Assembly: GCA_964035575.1 (NCBI GenBank)
Contig: OZ037911.1
Location: 992,001-1,056,000, forward strand
Reading direction: 5' to 3'
DNA: 64,000 nt
Source of the DNA: Rhynchopus sp. YZ270_cl-10
Taxonomy: Eukaryota > Euglenozoa > Diplonemea > Diplonemida > Diplonemidae
The notes below the pieces were generated by a model that made no database searches, had not been told where the DNA came from, and worked only from the letters and a program-made list of their open reading frames with translations. A program made the translations under genes and the position numbers. Below are positions 1-10,230 of this stretch, in pieces (positions within the stretch are counted from its first letter, which is position 1; every line of letters begins with the position of its first letter).

Positions 1-763
1 GAGTAATCTGACACACACCTTCCCAAACCCACACACCCCGTACCCATTCCCCCCTAGTTCTGTTCACTGTCTCATGAGCAATTTGTTTCCTAGAATATAC
101 AGAGGCAGGGGGTGGTGGGTGGTGGGTGTACTACGGTGAAGTAAATGAATTATTGAGTTTGTGGTTTTATTTGTGATTTCATCATTGGCTTACAATGGAA
201 ACCAAGTTTTAAAAAAAAAACCCGCAAAGTCAAAGTCATTTACCGTATTCGTAAAAAATATTGACCATCAAAATGTAGATTAAAAAGTACATCAAAAGTT
301 GGGCAACGTCCGATTTCGGTCTTTTTTTTTTCTGTTATTAGAGAGGAGACGACGCTCGGTGGATAAACTCCATCTTTCGATTGAAAATAATATCTTAATC
401 TTGTTAGTGCTGTCCACACATGTTTTTCGTTTACAGCCTTAGCTGAATTCAAATAACCCCTTTTTTTTTTTGGAGTCCCCCTCCTCTCCCATATTGACTA
501 ACCCAATCCAAGAGGCTTAGGCTCATCTTTGCCAATCTTCTCTGTCTTTCCTCAACATGCAACGTGATAAAGAAAACCTGAAACAACTATCAGATAAGAA
601 CCCAACCTGAGAGCACTGCTTTTATACACACCCCCTACCAAAGGTGTATCCAACTTTCAATTTATTTTGTGCATCTTTTTAATAGGTGACTAATCACGAG
701 ACAATAACACAACAAAAAAAAAAAAAAACAAATGACTGACGAATAAACCAAAGAATCTAATCA

Positions 764-810
764 GACTAAGCACAGAGAGGCTTAGGTTCATCTTATAAAT
801 CTTTCATTTT
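764..810 (+). repeat. Dispersed hairpin motif, copy
   Basis: CTAAGC (766-771) and GCTTAG (780-785) form a perfect 6-bp stem, followed by GTTCATCTTATAAAT and a T-rich tract. This is one of the clearest copies of the family. Confidence 0.7.
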
Positions 811-988
811 TCTTGAAGTTCCCAAGGAGGTAGACACTCTTTGTTTTCACTAGCGTTGTGGGTGGGGAATGGCGGTGAAGTGGTATCCACAGTGTGCTGG
901 TCAACCAAAGGGGTATGAAAACACAGATATGAACTTGGATCTTTTGACAACCTCCTCCCCAAAGCTTTTTTGCCGCGATAACAGATAA

Positions 989-1035
989 GGTGGCTAAGCA
1001 CAGAGAGGCTTAGGGTCATCTATGAAACTTTTCCT
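989..1035 (+). repeat. Dispersed hairpin motif, copy
   Basis: CTAAGC (994-999) pairs with GCTTAG (1008-1013) over an 8-nt loop. GGTCATCTATGAAAC and a T run of about 18 follow. Confidence 0.7.
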
Positions 1036-1877
1036 TTTTTTTTTTTTTTTGTTTTTTGCTGTATACCGTCTCTGTACCTCCGACACAAGGCAGCCAAAGG
1101 GGTACGTCTTACTTTGGTCAAATGCTCTATGTTGGTTGTTGGTGTATTGAATGCAGTTCTGGGTTGCTCCTCGGAGTTGGAACATTACCCAATGGTGTGT
1201 GGGTGTGTTTTCTTCCCCCCCCTCTTTCCCCCCCGTATCCAGGTCTGTAGTTACCAAAAAAAAAAATATTTTTGGACAGTGAAGACTGTCTATATGGCAG
1301 CTACGCTATCCAATAAATTGTCAAAAGGAAAAAAAAAAAAAAAAAAACAGATCTATTTTTGCTTGCCCGCTCAGTCTTTGCATAAGACGATTTTTTTTTA
1401 AAATATATTGTGATCAAAACAAAGGGGAAAATCAGGTTGGATGGATCTGTACAGAACGTCCTTAGTAGCTTTCTCTTCTTTGGTTTGAAAGTGTTTTGAA
1501 AACCAGCTATTTATTGTGATCAAAACGTGACTGAGCACGAGAGGTTTACCTTTGATCACAAAAAAAAAAAGCCCATTCACCACGACAAATGTAGTGACAT
1601 TGCTATTCCAGTGTTTCTCACCATTTTTTTTTTTGCCCCGCTTACCTTTTTTTTTTTCCTTTTCTCATCATCGCCCTTTCACTTTAAGGTGACCAATGCA
1701 AACTTTAGGTTTACCTTTACAAAGCCCCCTTTTTCTTCTTTTTTCTTTTTTCTTTTTTTGAAACCAAAAAGGCTGTCAACCCCCATTTTTTTCTTCTTCT
1801 ACAAAACACTTCTGATTTTATCCCACTCACACTCACACTCCCACCACCATTTTCCAGACAACAACCCAACCTCTATC

Positions 1878-3008
1878 ATGCTAAAGCTTGCTCTTGCAGC
1901 AGTGCTGAGCACTGCAGTGGAGGGGCTTGATCGGTATCCGGTCTTCTGGAACGTCCAGCAGAACAAGGACCCTGCCGTGCCGGTGCAGCAGTACAAGATC
2001 CTCCCGCGCAACTACACGCAGGTCGGCAACAGCTGCAGCACCCCCGGCTGCTCGGGGTGGACGCAGGGCGCCTTCCCGACCATCGCCGACGACGGCACCA
2101 CCACCAACGGGGGTGTCCCCCAGAGGGCGAACCTCACGCTCCACATTGACACACTGCGCAACACCATTGACTCTTGGATGCCCGACGCAAATTGGACCGG
2201 CAATGCCGTCTTCGACTTCGAGGCGTGGACACCCATCTACGAGGACAACGCGGACTCAGGCAACTGGCATGGACATCGCTACCAAACACTCAGCGAGCAG
2301 CTGGTCCAAGCAGACCACCCCACATGGAACGCCACACAGGTTGCCGCACAGGCTGCAACAGAATTTGAGGCGGCGGCACTCCACTTCTTTCAAATCACCT
2401 TACAGACAGCGAAATCACTTCGTCCTCATGCAAAATGGGGCTTCTATGGGCTCCCCGACCAGGCACACGGTCCATGCACAGAGGTGTCTGGTGTGTTGCA
2501 GTGTGGCTACAACGACCCTACTGCAGGAGAAGCACTGAGGAAAAAGAACGACCGTCTCGCCCCCGTCTGGGAGGCCAGCACCGGGATCTTCCCCAGCATC
2601 TACGTACCGGACAACACATCAGACGTCGTCGCAGACGCGTATGTCAGAGAGATTGTTGGGGAAGGTCTCCGTGTTGCTCTTCTCAGCGCCGAACCCCGCT
2701 GCCCAGTGTACCCCTACATGTGGATGTACTACCACGGTGGGAAAGTCCTCCTCAGTGACGGAGCGCTCAACTCTTCAGTAGCATCGAGCTACAACACCGG
2801 AGCAGAGGGTCTCGTCATCTGGGGCAGCTCGAACACCAACTGGGATTACTTCCAAAACACAGCAGGGCCGTTGATCGAGAAGGTGGTGGACGGTGTCAAT
2901 GAATGTGCGGGGAAATCCTGCTCGGGGCACGGCAGATGTGTCACGGAGATGGGTGGAGGATGTATTTGCGACCCAGGGTACAGCGGGCCACAGTGCGAGG
3001 CACACTAA
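1878..3008 (+). CDS. Secreted hyaluronidase-like glycoside hydrolase (GH56)
   Basis: A 376-aa protein. The start is placed at 1878 because the frame upstream of it is T-rich, homopolymeric and not protein-like, and because the next residues (MLKLALAAVLSTAVEG) form a signal peptide. Family hallmarks: Y-P-V-F-W-N-V near the N-terminus; the catalytic D-x-E in the context VFDFEAW (D113, E115), with E115 as the expected proton donor; and WGFYGLP near residue 192. The C-terminus carries one EGF-like module with six cysteines (about 343-376), as in animal-type enzymes. Length fits the family. GH56 enzymes cleave hyaluronan or chondroitin between N-acetylhexosamine and glucuronate. A secreted, probably digestive or matrix-degrading enzyme is inferred. 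The gene is uninterrupted and stands alone in non-coding DNA. Confidence 0.85.
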   Translation: MLKLALAAVLSTAVEGLDRYPVFWNVQQNKDPAVPVQQYKILPRNYTQVGNSCSTPGCSGWTQGAFPTIADDGTTTNGGVPQRANLTLHIDTLRNTIDSWMPDANWTGNAVFDFEAWTPIYEDNADSGNWHGHRYQTLSEQLVQADHPTWNATQVAAQAATEFEAAALHFFQITLQTAKSLRPHAKWGFYGLPDQAHGPCTEVSGVLQCGYNDPTAGEALRKKNDRLAPVWEASTGIFPSIYVPDNTSDVVADAYVREIVGEGLRVALLSAEPRCPVYPYMWMYYHGGKVLLSDGALNSSVASSYNTGAEGLVIWGSSNTNWDYFQNTAGPLIEKVVDGVNECAGKSCSGHGRCVTEMGGGCICDPGYSGPQCEAH

Positions 3009-4169
3009 AAAAGGTGCTATTTTGTGAGAGAAGGAGGGGGAGGGGGAGGGGGGGTGTTATTTTTGAAATGGTTGCAAACATGGTGAACCAGGTCGTGATG
3101 TGCGGTAGCATGACCAGAAAGTTCAAGGTGAACACAGTACTGTGGGGTTGCGGCGTTACCTTTTCTGGGTAGTGCAACCCTTTTTTTTTTTCGCTTTGTA
3201 TTTCAAGTTTCATTTGCTTTGCATCAATAAGTACCATTTTTTTTCTTTCCCGCGGAGTGTCAGTGCCTGCGTCCCAGAGGCGTTTGCACTATCAACGTCA
3301 CTATTTTTTTGACGTTTCCTGCAAAGCTTACTCCTTTGCTATCTATTGTTGACACCTCCTCCCCACTCTGTTTCTCTGGACCTGAGTAGTTGTCCTAGTA
3401 AACAGTGCCGTGGCGGGTGTGCTGTGTCCCCAAACAACCGTGTGTGTTTTTTTATCTTAATCCTAGTCGTGTCAGTTTGTTGCCAGAGACTGCAGGACAT
3501 TCTTTTATTCTCCTTCTCGTTGTGTTATTCCTCGTTATGTCAAAGTCGAGTTTTTTTTTTTTTTGTTTTGCCCTAACAGGCCCGAAGTGCGCCCGCCAGA
3601 GGTGTGAGTGACAGTCACATTTGGTGTGGGGTTTTGTTTAATATTCTCATCGTAAAGAGCCGGGAGGTGTCCTGGCTGCGGTGGTGTCTGTACTTCCCTT
3701 CGCCTACTAGACGAAGGCATAGTCCGGCACCCAGGTGTAGTGTTGACTCATTAGGGGATCGGGTGCGTACCTCCACAGCGTGAGACCACCTTCGTTTCCC
3801 AGGGTCAGCCATGACCCAGATCCCAAGACCTTAACGGGGTTTATGGAGGAAAGGCCACGGAAGGACCCCCGGATGTAGTTTTAGGTCCAGGCCACGACCT
3901 GGGTTTTTTCTTTTTCCTTATCCCATTTTTTGTTCAGTATTTCATATTGACAGCAGAGCAAGAAACCAAGAAATACAAAGGTATTTCGACTCCATCATCT
4001 TTTTATCCCACAAACGAATTCGACTAATATGCCAACGTAACTAATGTTTCACCCTCTTTTTTGTCTTTTAGTATCAGTCCTACAAAAGCTTTTATCCAAT
4101 GCGCGTCACTTCCCCACCTCACTTTCCAAAGGTTTTACAACACACCACACCCAACTTCACAAAAAGACA
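3009..4169. other. Intergenic region between hyaluronidase-like gene and NTF2-like array
   Basis: No protein gene supported. It holds G-rich and T-rich runs and, at about 3575-3910, a GC-rich block ending in a T tract that is listed separately as a possible structured RNA. Confidence 0.5.
3575..3916 (+). ncRNA. Possible structured RNA or repeat remnant (unassigned)
   Basis: This stretch of about 330 bases is clearly more GC-rich than its surroundings and has no long open frame. It contains local inverted repeats, for example GGGTCA-gcca-TGACCC near 3812-3827 and AGGTC...GACCT near 3882-3902, and is followed by TTTTTTCTTTTT, which could end a Pol III transcript. I tried to match SRP, RNase P and MRP RNA signatures and found no convincing fit. 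It may equally be a fragment of an old repeat. Confidence 0.2.
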
Positions 4170-4517
4170 ATGACAGTCGACGCCATTGCCCTCGGAAACC
4201 AGTTCGTGGCCCTGCGTAAGTCGAAGTGCAACGAGGAGGCACTGGACCTGTTTATCACAGACGCGACCTACATGGAAGTGCCCACCATGCTCAGCAGCGA
4301 CAAAATGACTGGACGCGAGAAGATCATGAAGCGCTGGAAGAAGGAGGACAAGGATGGCCTGCGCTTCATCAGGGAGGACCCCTTCACGCTTGTGAAGCCG
4401 GGAGTGGTCCAACGCACTGTTGTGGGTGAGATGCTGATCCTGAAGCTGACGGTGACACACACAATCCACTTCACACCTGAGGGGAAGATTCACAAGATGC
4501 TTGTGAAGAAGCAGTGA
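4170..4517 (+). CDS. NTF2/SnoaL-like small protein, array copy 1 (type A)
   Basis: A 115-aa protein starting at the ATG preceded by the leader CTTCACAAAAAGACA, which is shared by all copies. No signal peptide, so probably cytosolic. The order of elements fits the cystatin-like NTF2/SnoaL fold: an N-terminal helix (ALGNQFVALRKSKCNEEALDLF), a strand (TYMEVPT), a charged helix (GREKIMKRWKKEDK), then long amphipathic strands (VVGEMLILKLTVTHTIHF) and a terminal strand after P-E-G-K. Family length is about 110-140 aa. Members may be enzymes, ligand binders or dimer scaffolds, and no activity can be read here. Its protein is identical to copy 4. Its upstream region is unlike that of the other copies, so it may be the edge of the array. 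Confidence 0.7.
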   Translation: MTVDAIALGNQFVALRKSKCNEEALDLFITDATYMEVPTMLSSDKMTGREKIMKRWKKEDKDGLRFIREDPFTLVKPGVVQRTVVGEMLILKLTVTHTIHFTPEGKIHKMLVKKQ

Positions 4518-5155
4518 TCTGCGTTTGCAACACCTCGAACACGACGTTGGCCACCTGATGTGTTGTGTCCACTTCAGGCAGGTTCTTTGATGTGTCCGTG
4601 TAGTTTTCGGGTGACTAAGCACTTATGTGACCAAACATGAGAAGTGGTCACCATGTTTTGTTTTCTTTTGTTTTTATAGTATTTTTGTAATCATTGCCTG
4701 CGTCCGAAGAGACGTTTGCACCTGCAACTTTATTGCCATCTGCATGTGGCTGTGTGCTGCATTGACTCTCACGCGACGCTTCTCTGCTGGGGACGTGCAC
4801 TCCCCACAAAGCGGCTGCCTGCGTTCTAACCCCGTTCCTAACTTACGTTTTCATTAGCATCTGCACCTATTTATACATGACAGATCATTTGACACGTTCA
4901 CCTTTTGACTCTTGTTCTTCTCTCCGTTCTTCAAGCTTATTCATAGCGAGTTTATACATAACGTGGACTAAGCAGAAGCTTTGGTTCACCATCACAACTT
5001 TTATTCTGTTCTTCCCCCGATTGGACCCGCACAGTGCGTAATTGATGCCCGATGTGGTGTGGTGTTGTACATTGCCAGCATCATTTGTGTGCTTTGTGTC
5101 CACGAGAATGTTGACTCTTTTTTGTCACCCTTTTTCCACCTTTTTTTCTTATTTT

Positions 5156-5351
5156 TTAGTAAACACGTAGTATTTGACAAAATGCTCGAGACCCTCGTGA
5201 AAAGTCGCGCGTTCGGCGTATCCACCTCCCCGCTTGTTTTCCCCCTCTCTTTTCCCCCCTGTGCTCCACAACATTTTCTGTACTTCAGGAAAAACACATT
5301 CAAACCGTAAATCTGCGTATTTACCGTTATCAAGTCGAGAAAAGAAAAGAG

Positions 5352-5393
<42 letters not shown>

Positions 5394-5564
5394 ACACCCA
5401 CGAGGCGAGCGTTTTGGCAGGCGCTTGTAAGGACAGCCAAAAGACTTGAATCTGAATGCAGAAGTGGTGTGGAAGCGAACAACAAACAACCAAAATTTTT
5501 CCTCTTCCCCTTTTTATCCTTTTGAGCAACAAGCAAAGAGTAACGAGTCTCTCGAGCATTTTTT
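5156..5564. mobile_element. Insertion of about 400 bp between array copies 1 and 2
   Basis: Comparison with the equivalent interval after copy 4 (about 8940-8975) shows that extra DNA breaks the junction between the T-rich tract and GGCACTGTCCAG. Its ends carry an imperfect inverted repeat: AAAATGCTCGAGA at 5179-5191 and its complement TCTCGAGCATTTT at 5550-5562, extending outward imperfectly. Inside are an A run of nearly 50 and a 50-bp block (5388-5438, starting GTCCACACCCA) that recurs at 22517-22568. The right end (AAGCAAAGAGTAACGAGTCT) recurs at 23241-23273. It looks like a small non-autonomous mobile element; no transposase is visible. Confidence 0.5.
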
Positions 5565-5745
5565 GGCACTGTCCAGATACGGTCTCTCAATAAAGGAGGG
5601 ATTTCGACGTCAAGACACAACTGAATTGTTCCTCCTCCCCAACCTCTTGTTGTGCTCACCTTTCGTCAACCACACTTACCACCACTTCCCCACCTCACTT
5701 TCGCAAGGTTTTACAACACACCACACCCAACTTCACAAAAAGACA

Positions 5746-6093
5746 ATGACAGTCGACGCCATTGCCCTCGGAAACCAGGTCGTCGCCCTGCGCAAGTCGA
5801 AGTGCAACGAGGAGGCACTGGACCTGTTCATCACGGACGAGACTTACCTGGAGGTGCCCACCATATTCAGCACCGACAAAATGACTGGACGCGAGAAGAT
5901 CATGAAACGCTGGAAGAAGGAGGACAAGGATGGCCTGCGCTTCATCAGGGAGGACCCCTTCACGCTTGTGAAGCCGGGAGTGATCCAACGTACTGTTGTG
6001 GGTGAGATGCTGATCCTGAAGCTGACGGTGACACACACAATCCACTTCACGCCTGAGGGGAAGATTGACAAGATGTTTGTGAAGAAGCAGTGA
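5746..6093 (+). CDS. NTF2/SnoaL-like small protein, array copy 2 (divergent type A)
   Basis: A 115-aa protein, the most divergent of the eight. It differs from the other A copies at several sites: V for F at residue 12, DETYLEVPTIFSTD in the middle, VIQRT, and KIDKMF near the end. Coding sequence and 3' flank are A-type, but the 5' flank is of the type that otherwise precedes B copies. It therefore looks like a product of recombination or gene conversion between subtypes. The frame is intact and presumably expressed. Confidence 0.7.
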   Translation: MTVDAIALGNQVVALRKSKCNEEALDLFITDETYLEVPTIFSTDKMTGREKIMKRWKKEDKDGLRFIREDPFTLVKPGVIQRTVVGEMLILKLTVTHTIHFTPEGKIDKMFVKKQ

Positions 6094-6186
6094 TCTGCGT
6101 TTGCAGCACCTCAAGCACGACATTGGCCACCTGATGTGATGTGTCCACTTCAGGCAGGTTTTTTGATGTGTCCGTGTAGTTTTCGG

Positions 6187-6240
6187 GTGACTAAACACAA
6201 GCAGCTTAGGTTCATCTTTGCAACCTTCTCTTTTCTCTTT
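6187..6240 (+). repeat. Dispersed hairpin motif in 3' flank of array copy 2
   Basis: GGTGACTAAACACAAGCAG, then CTTAGGTTCATCTTTGC and a C/T-rich tail. The left stem arm is weakened (CTAAAC). Confidence 0.6.
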
Positions 6241-6869
6241 TATATGGCCAAACATGAGAAGTGGTCATCATGTTGCAGAGGATGTTTTGTCCTCTTTTAT
6301 TTTTATAGTATTTTTGTAATCATTGCCTGCGTCCGAAGTGATGTTTGCACCTGCAACTTGCCATCTGCATGTGGCTGTGTGCTGCATTGACTCTCACGCT
6401 ACGCTTCTCTGCTGGGGACGTGCACTCCCCACAAAGTGGCTAACCCGCTCCTAACTTTCGTTTTCATTAGCATCTGCACCTATTTTTGCATGACAGATCA
6501 TTTGACATGTTATCACGTTCTCACCATCACAACTTTTATGGTGTTAACCTCACGATATCTTCCCTATTGACCCGCACAATGAGTACCCATGTAGTGTGGT
6601 GTTGTACATTGCCGGCATCATTTGCTTTGTGTCAACAAGGATGTTTACTCTTTTTTATCACCTTTTTTTTCACTTTTTTTCTTATTTTTTTGGCACTGTC
6701 CAGATACGAGTTCTCATGAAAGGAGGGATTTCGACGTCAAGACACAAATGAATTGTACCTCCTCCTCAACCTCTTGTTGTGCTCAACTTTCGTCAACCAC
6801 ACTTACCACCACTTCCCCACCTCACTTTCGCAAGGTTCACAACACCACACACAACTTCACAAAAAGAAA

Positions 6870-7217
6870 ATGACAGTCGACGCCATTGCCCTCGGAAACC
6901 AGTTCGTGGCCCTGCGCAAGTCGAAGTGCCTGCAGGAGGCACTGGACCTGTTCATCACAGACGCGACCTACCTGGAGGTGCCCACCATCATTGGCCACGA
7001 CAAAATGACTGGACGCGAGAAGATCATGAAGCGCTGGAAGAAGGAGGACAAGGACGGCCTGCGCTTCATCAGGGAGGACCCCTTCACGCTTGTGAAGCCG
7101 GGAGTGGTCCAACGCACTGTTGTGGGTGAAATACTGATCCTGAAGCTGACGGTGACACACACAATCCACTTCACACCTGAGGGGAAGATTCACAAGATGC
7201 TTATCAGGAAGTCTTGA
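6870..7217 (+). CDS. NTF2/SnoaL-like small protein, array copy 3 (type B)
   Basis: A 115-aa protein of the B subtype: LQEALDLF, PTIIGHDK and the tail KMLIRKS replace the A-type residues. It is identical in protein sequence to copy 7. Its leader lacks part of the A-type sequence (GTTCACAACACC instead of GTTTTACAACACACC). The body from the GREKIM helix to the TPEGK turn is almost invariant between subtypes. The differences cluster in the N-terminal half and the last residues, as expected if the subtypes differ in ligand pocket or partner. Confidence 0.7.
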   Translation: MTVDAIALGNQFVALRKSKCLQEALDLFITDATYLEVPTIIGHDKMTGREKIMKRWKKEDKDGLRFIREDPFTLVKPGVVQRTVVGEILILKLTVTHTIHFTPEGKIHKMLIRKS

Positions 7218-7968
7218 TCTTGGTCTGCGGTTGCCATGTCCCAAACACAACACAACACAACGTGCGTGAGTTTCGTTTGTCATCTTCATTTTCTTCGATT
7301 CTTTTGTTCTATTATTTGTGATCGTATTACTCTGCTGATTTATCTGAATGCGGCCGTGCTGCTATTCGACACAAAAGCTACACTTCACTGTTGGTGGATG
7401 CCACGTGCACTCTGTTGCACTGACATCAACGCCGACTGTCGCAAGCGGCTGCCTTTGTGTGCTCTCTAACATCTTCACTAACTCACTCTTGTTCGCGTGT
7501 CTGCGTCCACTCATGACAGGACGTTGGACACGATATCACCTATTGACTCTTGTTCTTCATCATTGAGTTCAACCTTTGTTTTCAACGAGTTTTTTTGTTT
7601 TGTTTTGTTTGCCAAAAAGACGACCCGACAAAGACCCGCATATGAGTTACCAAGCATGATACCCATTGCAGGTTTGCACATTTAGCATACGGCAATGTAT
7701 CTTTATGTGTGTAGGTCTGGCGAACCTTTTCGGCACCTTTTTCAACCTTTTATGTCCACCATCGTGTGGACAGGCCACCTTACTACAGACACGTTTCTTT
7801 TCTCTCTTCTCAAGAAAGCAGGGATTTCGACGTCAAGACACAACTGAATTGTTCCTCCTCCCCAACCTCTTGTTGTGCTCACCTTTCGTCAACCACACTT
7901 ACCACCACTTCCCCACCTCACTTTCGCAAGGTTTTACAACACACCACACACAACTTCACAAAAAGGCA
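7218..7968. other. B-type 3' flank and A-type 5' flank between copies 3 and 4
   Basis: The 750 bp between copies are repeated almost unchanged at about 9490-10230 and 11783-12533. Short open frames here (about 60-77 aa) are also repeated, but as parts of the unit rather than as evident genes. No hairpin motif is present in this flank type. Confidence 0.5.
7786..7968 (+). promoter_or_regulatory. Conserved A-type 5' flank of the array genes
   Basis: From GACACGTTTCTTTTCTCTC through GGATTTCGACGTCAAGACAC and TCGTCAACCACACTTACCACC to the ATG, this block is repeated before copies 4, 6 and 8. The second half, from GGATTTCGACG onward, is shared with the B-type flank, so the common promoter or 5'UTR probably lies there. 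Deduced only from conservation between copies. Confidence 0.35.
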
Positions 7969-8316
7969 ATGACAGTCGACGCCATTGCCCTCGGAAACCA
8001 GTTCGTGGCCCTGCGCAAGTCGAAGTGCAACGAGGAGGCACTGGACCTGTTTATCACAGACGCGACCTACATGGAAGTGCCCACCATGCTCAGCAGCGAC
8101 AAAATGACTGGACGCGAGAAGATCATGAAGCGCTGGAAGAAGGAGGACAAGGATGGCCTGCGCTTCATCAGGGAGGACCCCTTCACGCTTGTGAAGCCGG
8201 GAGTGGTCCAACGCACTGTTGTGGGTGAAATGCTGATCCTGAAGCTGACGGTGACACACACAATCCACTTCACACCTGAGGGGAAGATTCACAAGATGCT
8301 TGTGAAGAAGCAGTGA
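7969..8316 (+). CDS. NTF2/SnoaL-like small protein, array copy 4 (type A)
   Basis: A 115-aa protein identical to copy 1 over its whole length, although nearly 4 kb separates them and copies 2 and 3 lie between. This is the best evidence of recent homogenisation. The leader has GGCA instead of GACA immediately before ATG. The 3' flank lacks the central 40 bp of the hairpin motif, exactly like copy 1. Confidence 0.7.
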   Translation: MTVDAIALGNQFVALRKSKCNEEALDLFITDATYMEVPTMLSSDKMTGREKIMKRWKKEDKDGLRFIREDPFTLVKPGVVQRTVVGEMLILKLTVTHTIHFTPEGKIHKMLVKKQ

Positions 8317-8974
8317 TCTGCGTTTGCAACACCTCGAACACGACATTGGCCACCTGATGTGTTGTGTGCACTTCAGGCAGGTTCTTTGATGTGTCCGTGT
8401 AGTTTTCGGGTGACTAAGCACTTATGTGACCAAACATGAGAAGTGGTCACCATGTTGCCGACGAGGATGTTTTGTCCTCTTTTGTTTTTATAGTATTTTT
8501 GTAATCATTGCCTGCGTCCGAAGAGACGTTTGCACCTGCAACTTTATTGCCATCTGCATGTGGCTGTGTGCTGCATTGACTCTCACGCGACGCTTCTCTG
8601 CTGGGGACGTGCACTCCCCACAAAGCGGCTGCCTGCGTTCTAACCCCGTTCCTAACTTACGTTTTCATTAGCATCTGCACCTATTTATACATGACAGATC
8701 ATTTGACACGTTCACCTTTTGACTCTTGTTCTTCTCTCCGTTCTTCAAGCTTATTCATAGCGAGTTTATACATAACGTGGACTAAGCAGAAGCTTTGGTT
8801 CACCATCACAACTTTTATTCTGTTCTTCCCCCGATTGGACCCGCACAGTGCGTAATTGATGCCCGATGTGGTGTGGTGTTGTACATTGCCAGCATCATTT
8901 GTGTGCTTTGTGTCCACGAGGATGTTTACTCTTTTTTGTCACCCTTTTTCCACCTTTTTTTCCTATTTTTTTGG

Positions 8975-9141
8975 CACTGTCCAGATACGGTCTCTCAAGA
9001 AAGGAGGGATTTCGACGTCAAGACACAACTGAATTGTTCCTCCTCCCCAACCTCTTGTTGTGCTCAACTTTGGTCAACCACACTTACCACCACACTTTCG
9101 CAAGGTTCACAACACCCCACACACAACTTCACAAAAAGAAA
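8975..9141 (+). promoter_or_regulatory. Conserved B-type 5' flank of the array genes
   Basis: Begins CACTGTCCAGATACGGTCTC and runs through GGAGGGATTTCGACGTCAAG to the leader of copy 5. Similar blocks precede copies 2, 3 and 7. Distinct upstream halves joined to a shared proximal half suggest that the two subtypes are controlled differently. Confidence 0.35.
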
Positions 9142-9489
9142 ATGACAGTCGACGCCATTGCCCTCGGAAACCAGTTCGTGGCCCTGCGCAAGTCGAAGTG
9201 CCTGCAGGAGGCACTGGACCTGTTCATCACAGACGCGACCTACATGGAAGTGCCCACCATCATTGGCCACGACAAAATGACGGGACGCGAGAAGATCATG
9301 AAGCGCTGGAAGAAGGAAGACAAGGATGGCCTGCGCTTCATCAGGGAGGACCCCTTCACGCTTGTGAAGCCGGGAGTGGTCCAACGTACTGTTGTGGGTG
9401 AAATACTGATCCTGAAGCTGACGGTGACACACACAATCCACTTCACACCTGAGGGGAAGATTCACAAGATGCTTATCAGGAAGTCTTGA
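9142..9489 (+). CDS. NTF2/SnoaL-like small protein, array copy 5 (type B)
   Basis: A 115-aa B-type protein. It differs from copies 3 and 7 by a methionine in TYMEVPT (they have leucine), a residue otherwise seen in A copies. This could be a short conversion tract. The leader is shortened by about 20 bp relative to copy 3. Confidence 0.7.
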   Translation: MTVDAIALGNQFVALRKSKCLQEALDLFITDATYMEVPTIIGHDKMTGREKIMKRWKKEDKDGLRFIREDPFTLVKPGVVQRTVVGEILILKLTVTHTIHFTPEGKIHKMLIRKS

Positions 9490-10230
9490 TCTTGGTCTGC
9501 GGTTGCCATGTCCCAAACACAACACAACACAACGTGCGTGAGTTTCGTTTGTCATCTTCATTTTCTTCGATTCTTTTGTTCTATTATTTGTGATCGTATT
9601 ACTCTGCTGATTTTATCTGAATGCGGCCGTGCTGCTATTCGACACAAAAGCTACACTTCACTGTTGGTGGATGCCACGTGCACTCTGTTGCACTGACATC
9701 AACGCCGACTGTCGCAAGCGGCTGCCTTTGTGTGCTCTCTAACATCTTCACTAACTCACTCTTGTTCGCGTGTCTGCGTCCACTCATGACAGGACGTTGG
9801 ACACGATATCACCTATTGACTCTTGTTCTTCATCATTGAGTTCAACCTTTGTTTTCAACGAGTTTTTTTTGTTTTGTTTTTGTTTGCCAAAAAGGCGACC
9901 CGACAAAGACCCGCATATGAGTTACCAATCATGATACCCATTGCAGGTTTGCACATTTAGCATACGGCAATGTATCTTTATGTGATTATGTCTGGCGAAC
10001 CCTTTCGGCACCTTTTTCAACCTTTTATGTCCACCATCGTGTGGACAGGCCACCTTACTACAGACACGTTTCTTTTCTCTCTTCTCAAGAAAGCAGGGAT
10101 TTCGACGTAATTGTACCTCCTCCTCAACCTCTTGTTGTGCTCACCTTTCGTCAACCACACTTACCACCACTTCCCCACCTCACTTTCGCAAGGTTTTAGA
10201 ACACACCACACACAACTTCACAAAAAGACA
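9490..10230. other. Flank between array copies 5 and 6
   Basis: Near-duplicate of 7218-7968. A stretch of about 20 bp after GGATTTCGACG is missing compared with the other A-type leaders. No separate gene seen. Confidence 0.5.

Larger units (their letters stand above)
1..1877. other. T-rich intergenic region with hairpin motifs, no gene seen
   Basis: No convincing gene. The short open frames here have low-complexity composition (K/F runs from poly-A/T tracts). Three copies of the dispersed hairpin motif lie at about 496-540, 764-810 and 989-1035. The words TTGTGATCAAAAC occur twice (about 1409 and 1517). Long T tracts crowd the last 300 bases before the hyaluronidase-like gene. Confidence 0.6.

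Noticed and set aside
989-1035. Box A/box B of a tRNA-like gene in the hairpin motif (TGGCTAAGCAC and GGTTCATCTT)
   Set aside because: The two words are only about 15 bases apart and no cloverleaf can form; no tRNA gene was recognised anywhere in the window.
1527-1877. N-terminal extension of the hyaluronidase-like frame
   Set aside because: Encodes poly-Phe and Ser/His runs from T and CACTCA tracts; the ATG at 1878 gives a normal signal peptide.
5340-5390. Long A run as the tail of a retroposon in the array insertion
   Set aside because: Unique sequence continues on its 3' side and shares a block with 22517-22568, so it is not clearly a 3' tail.
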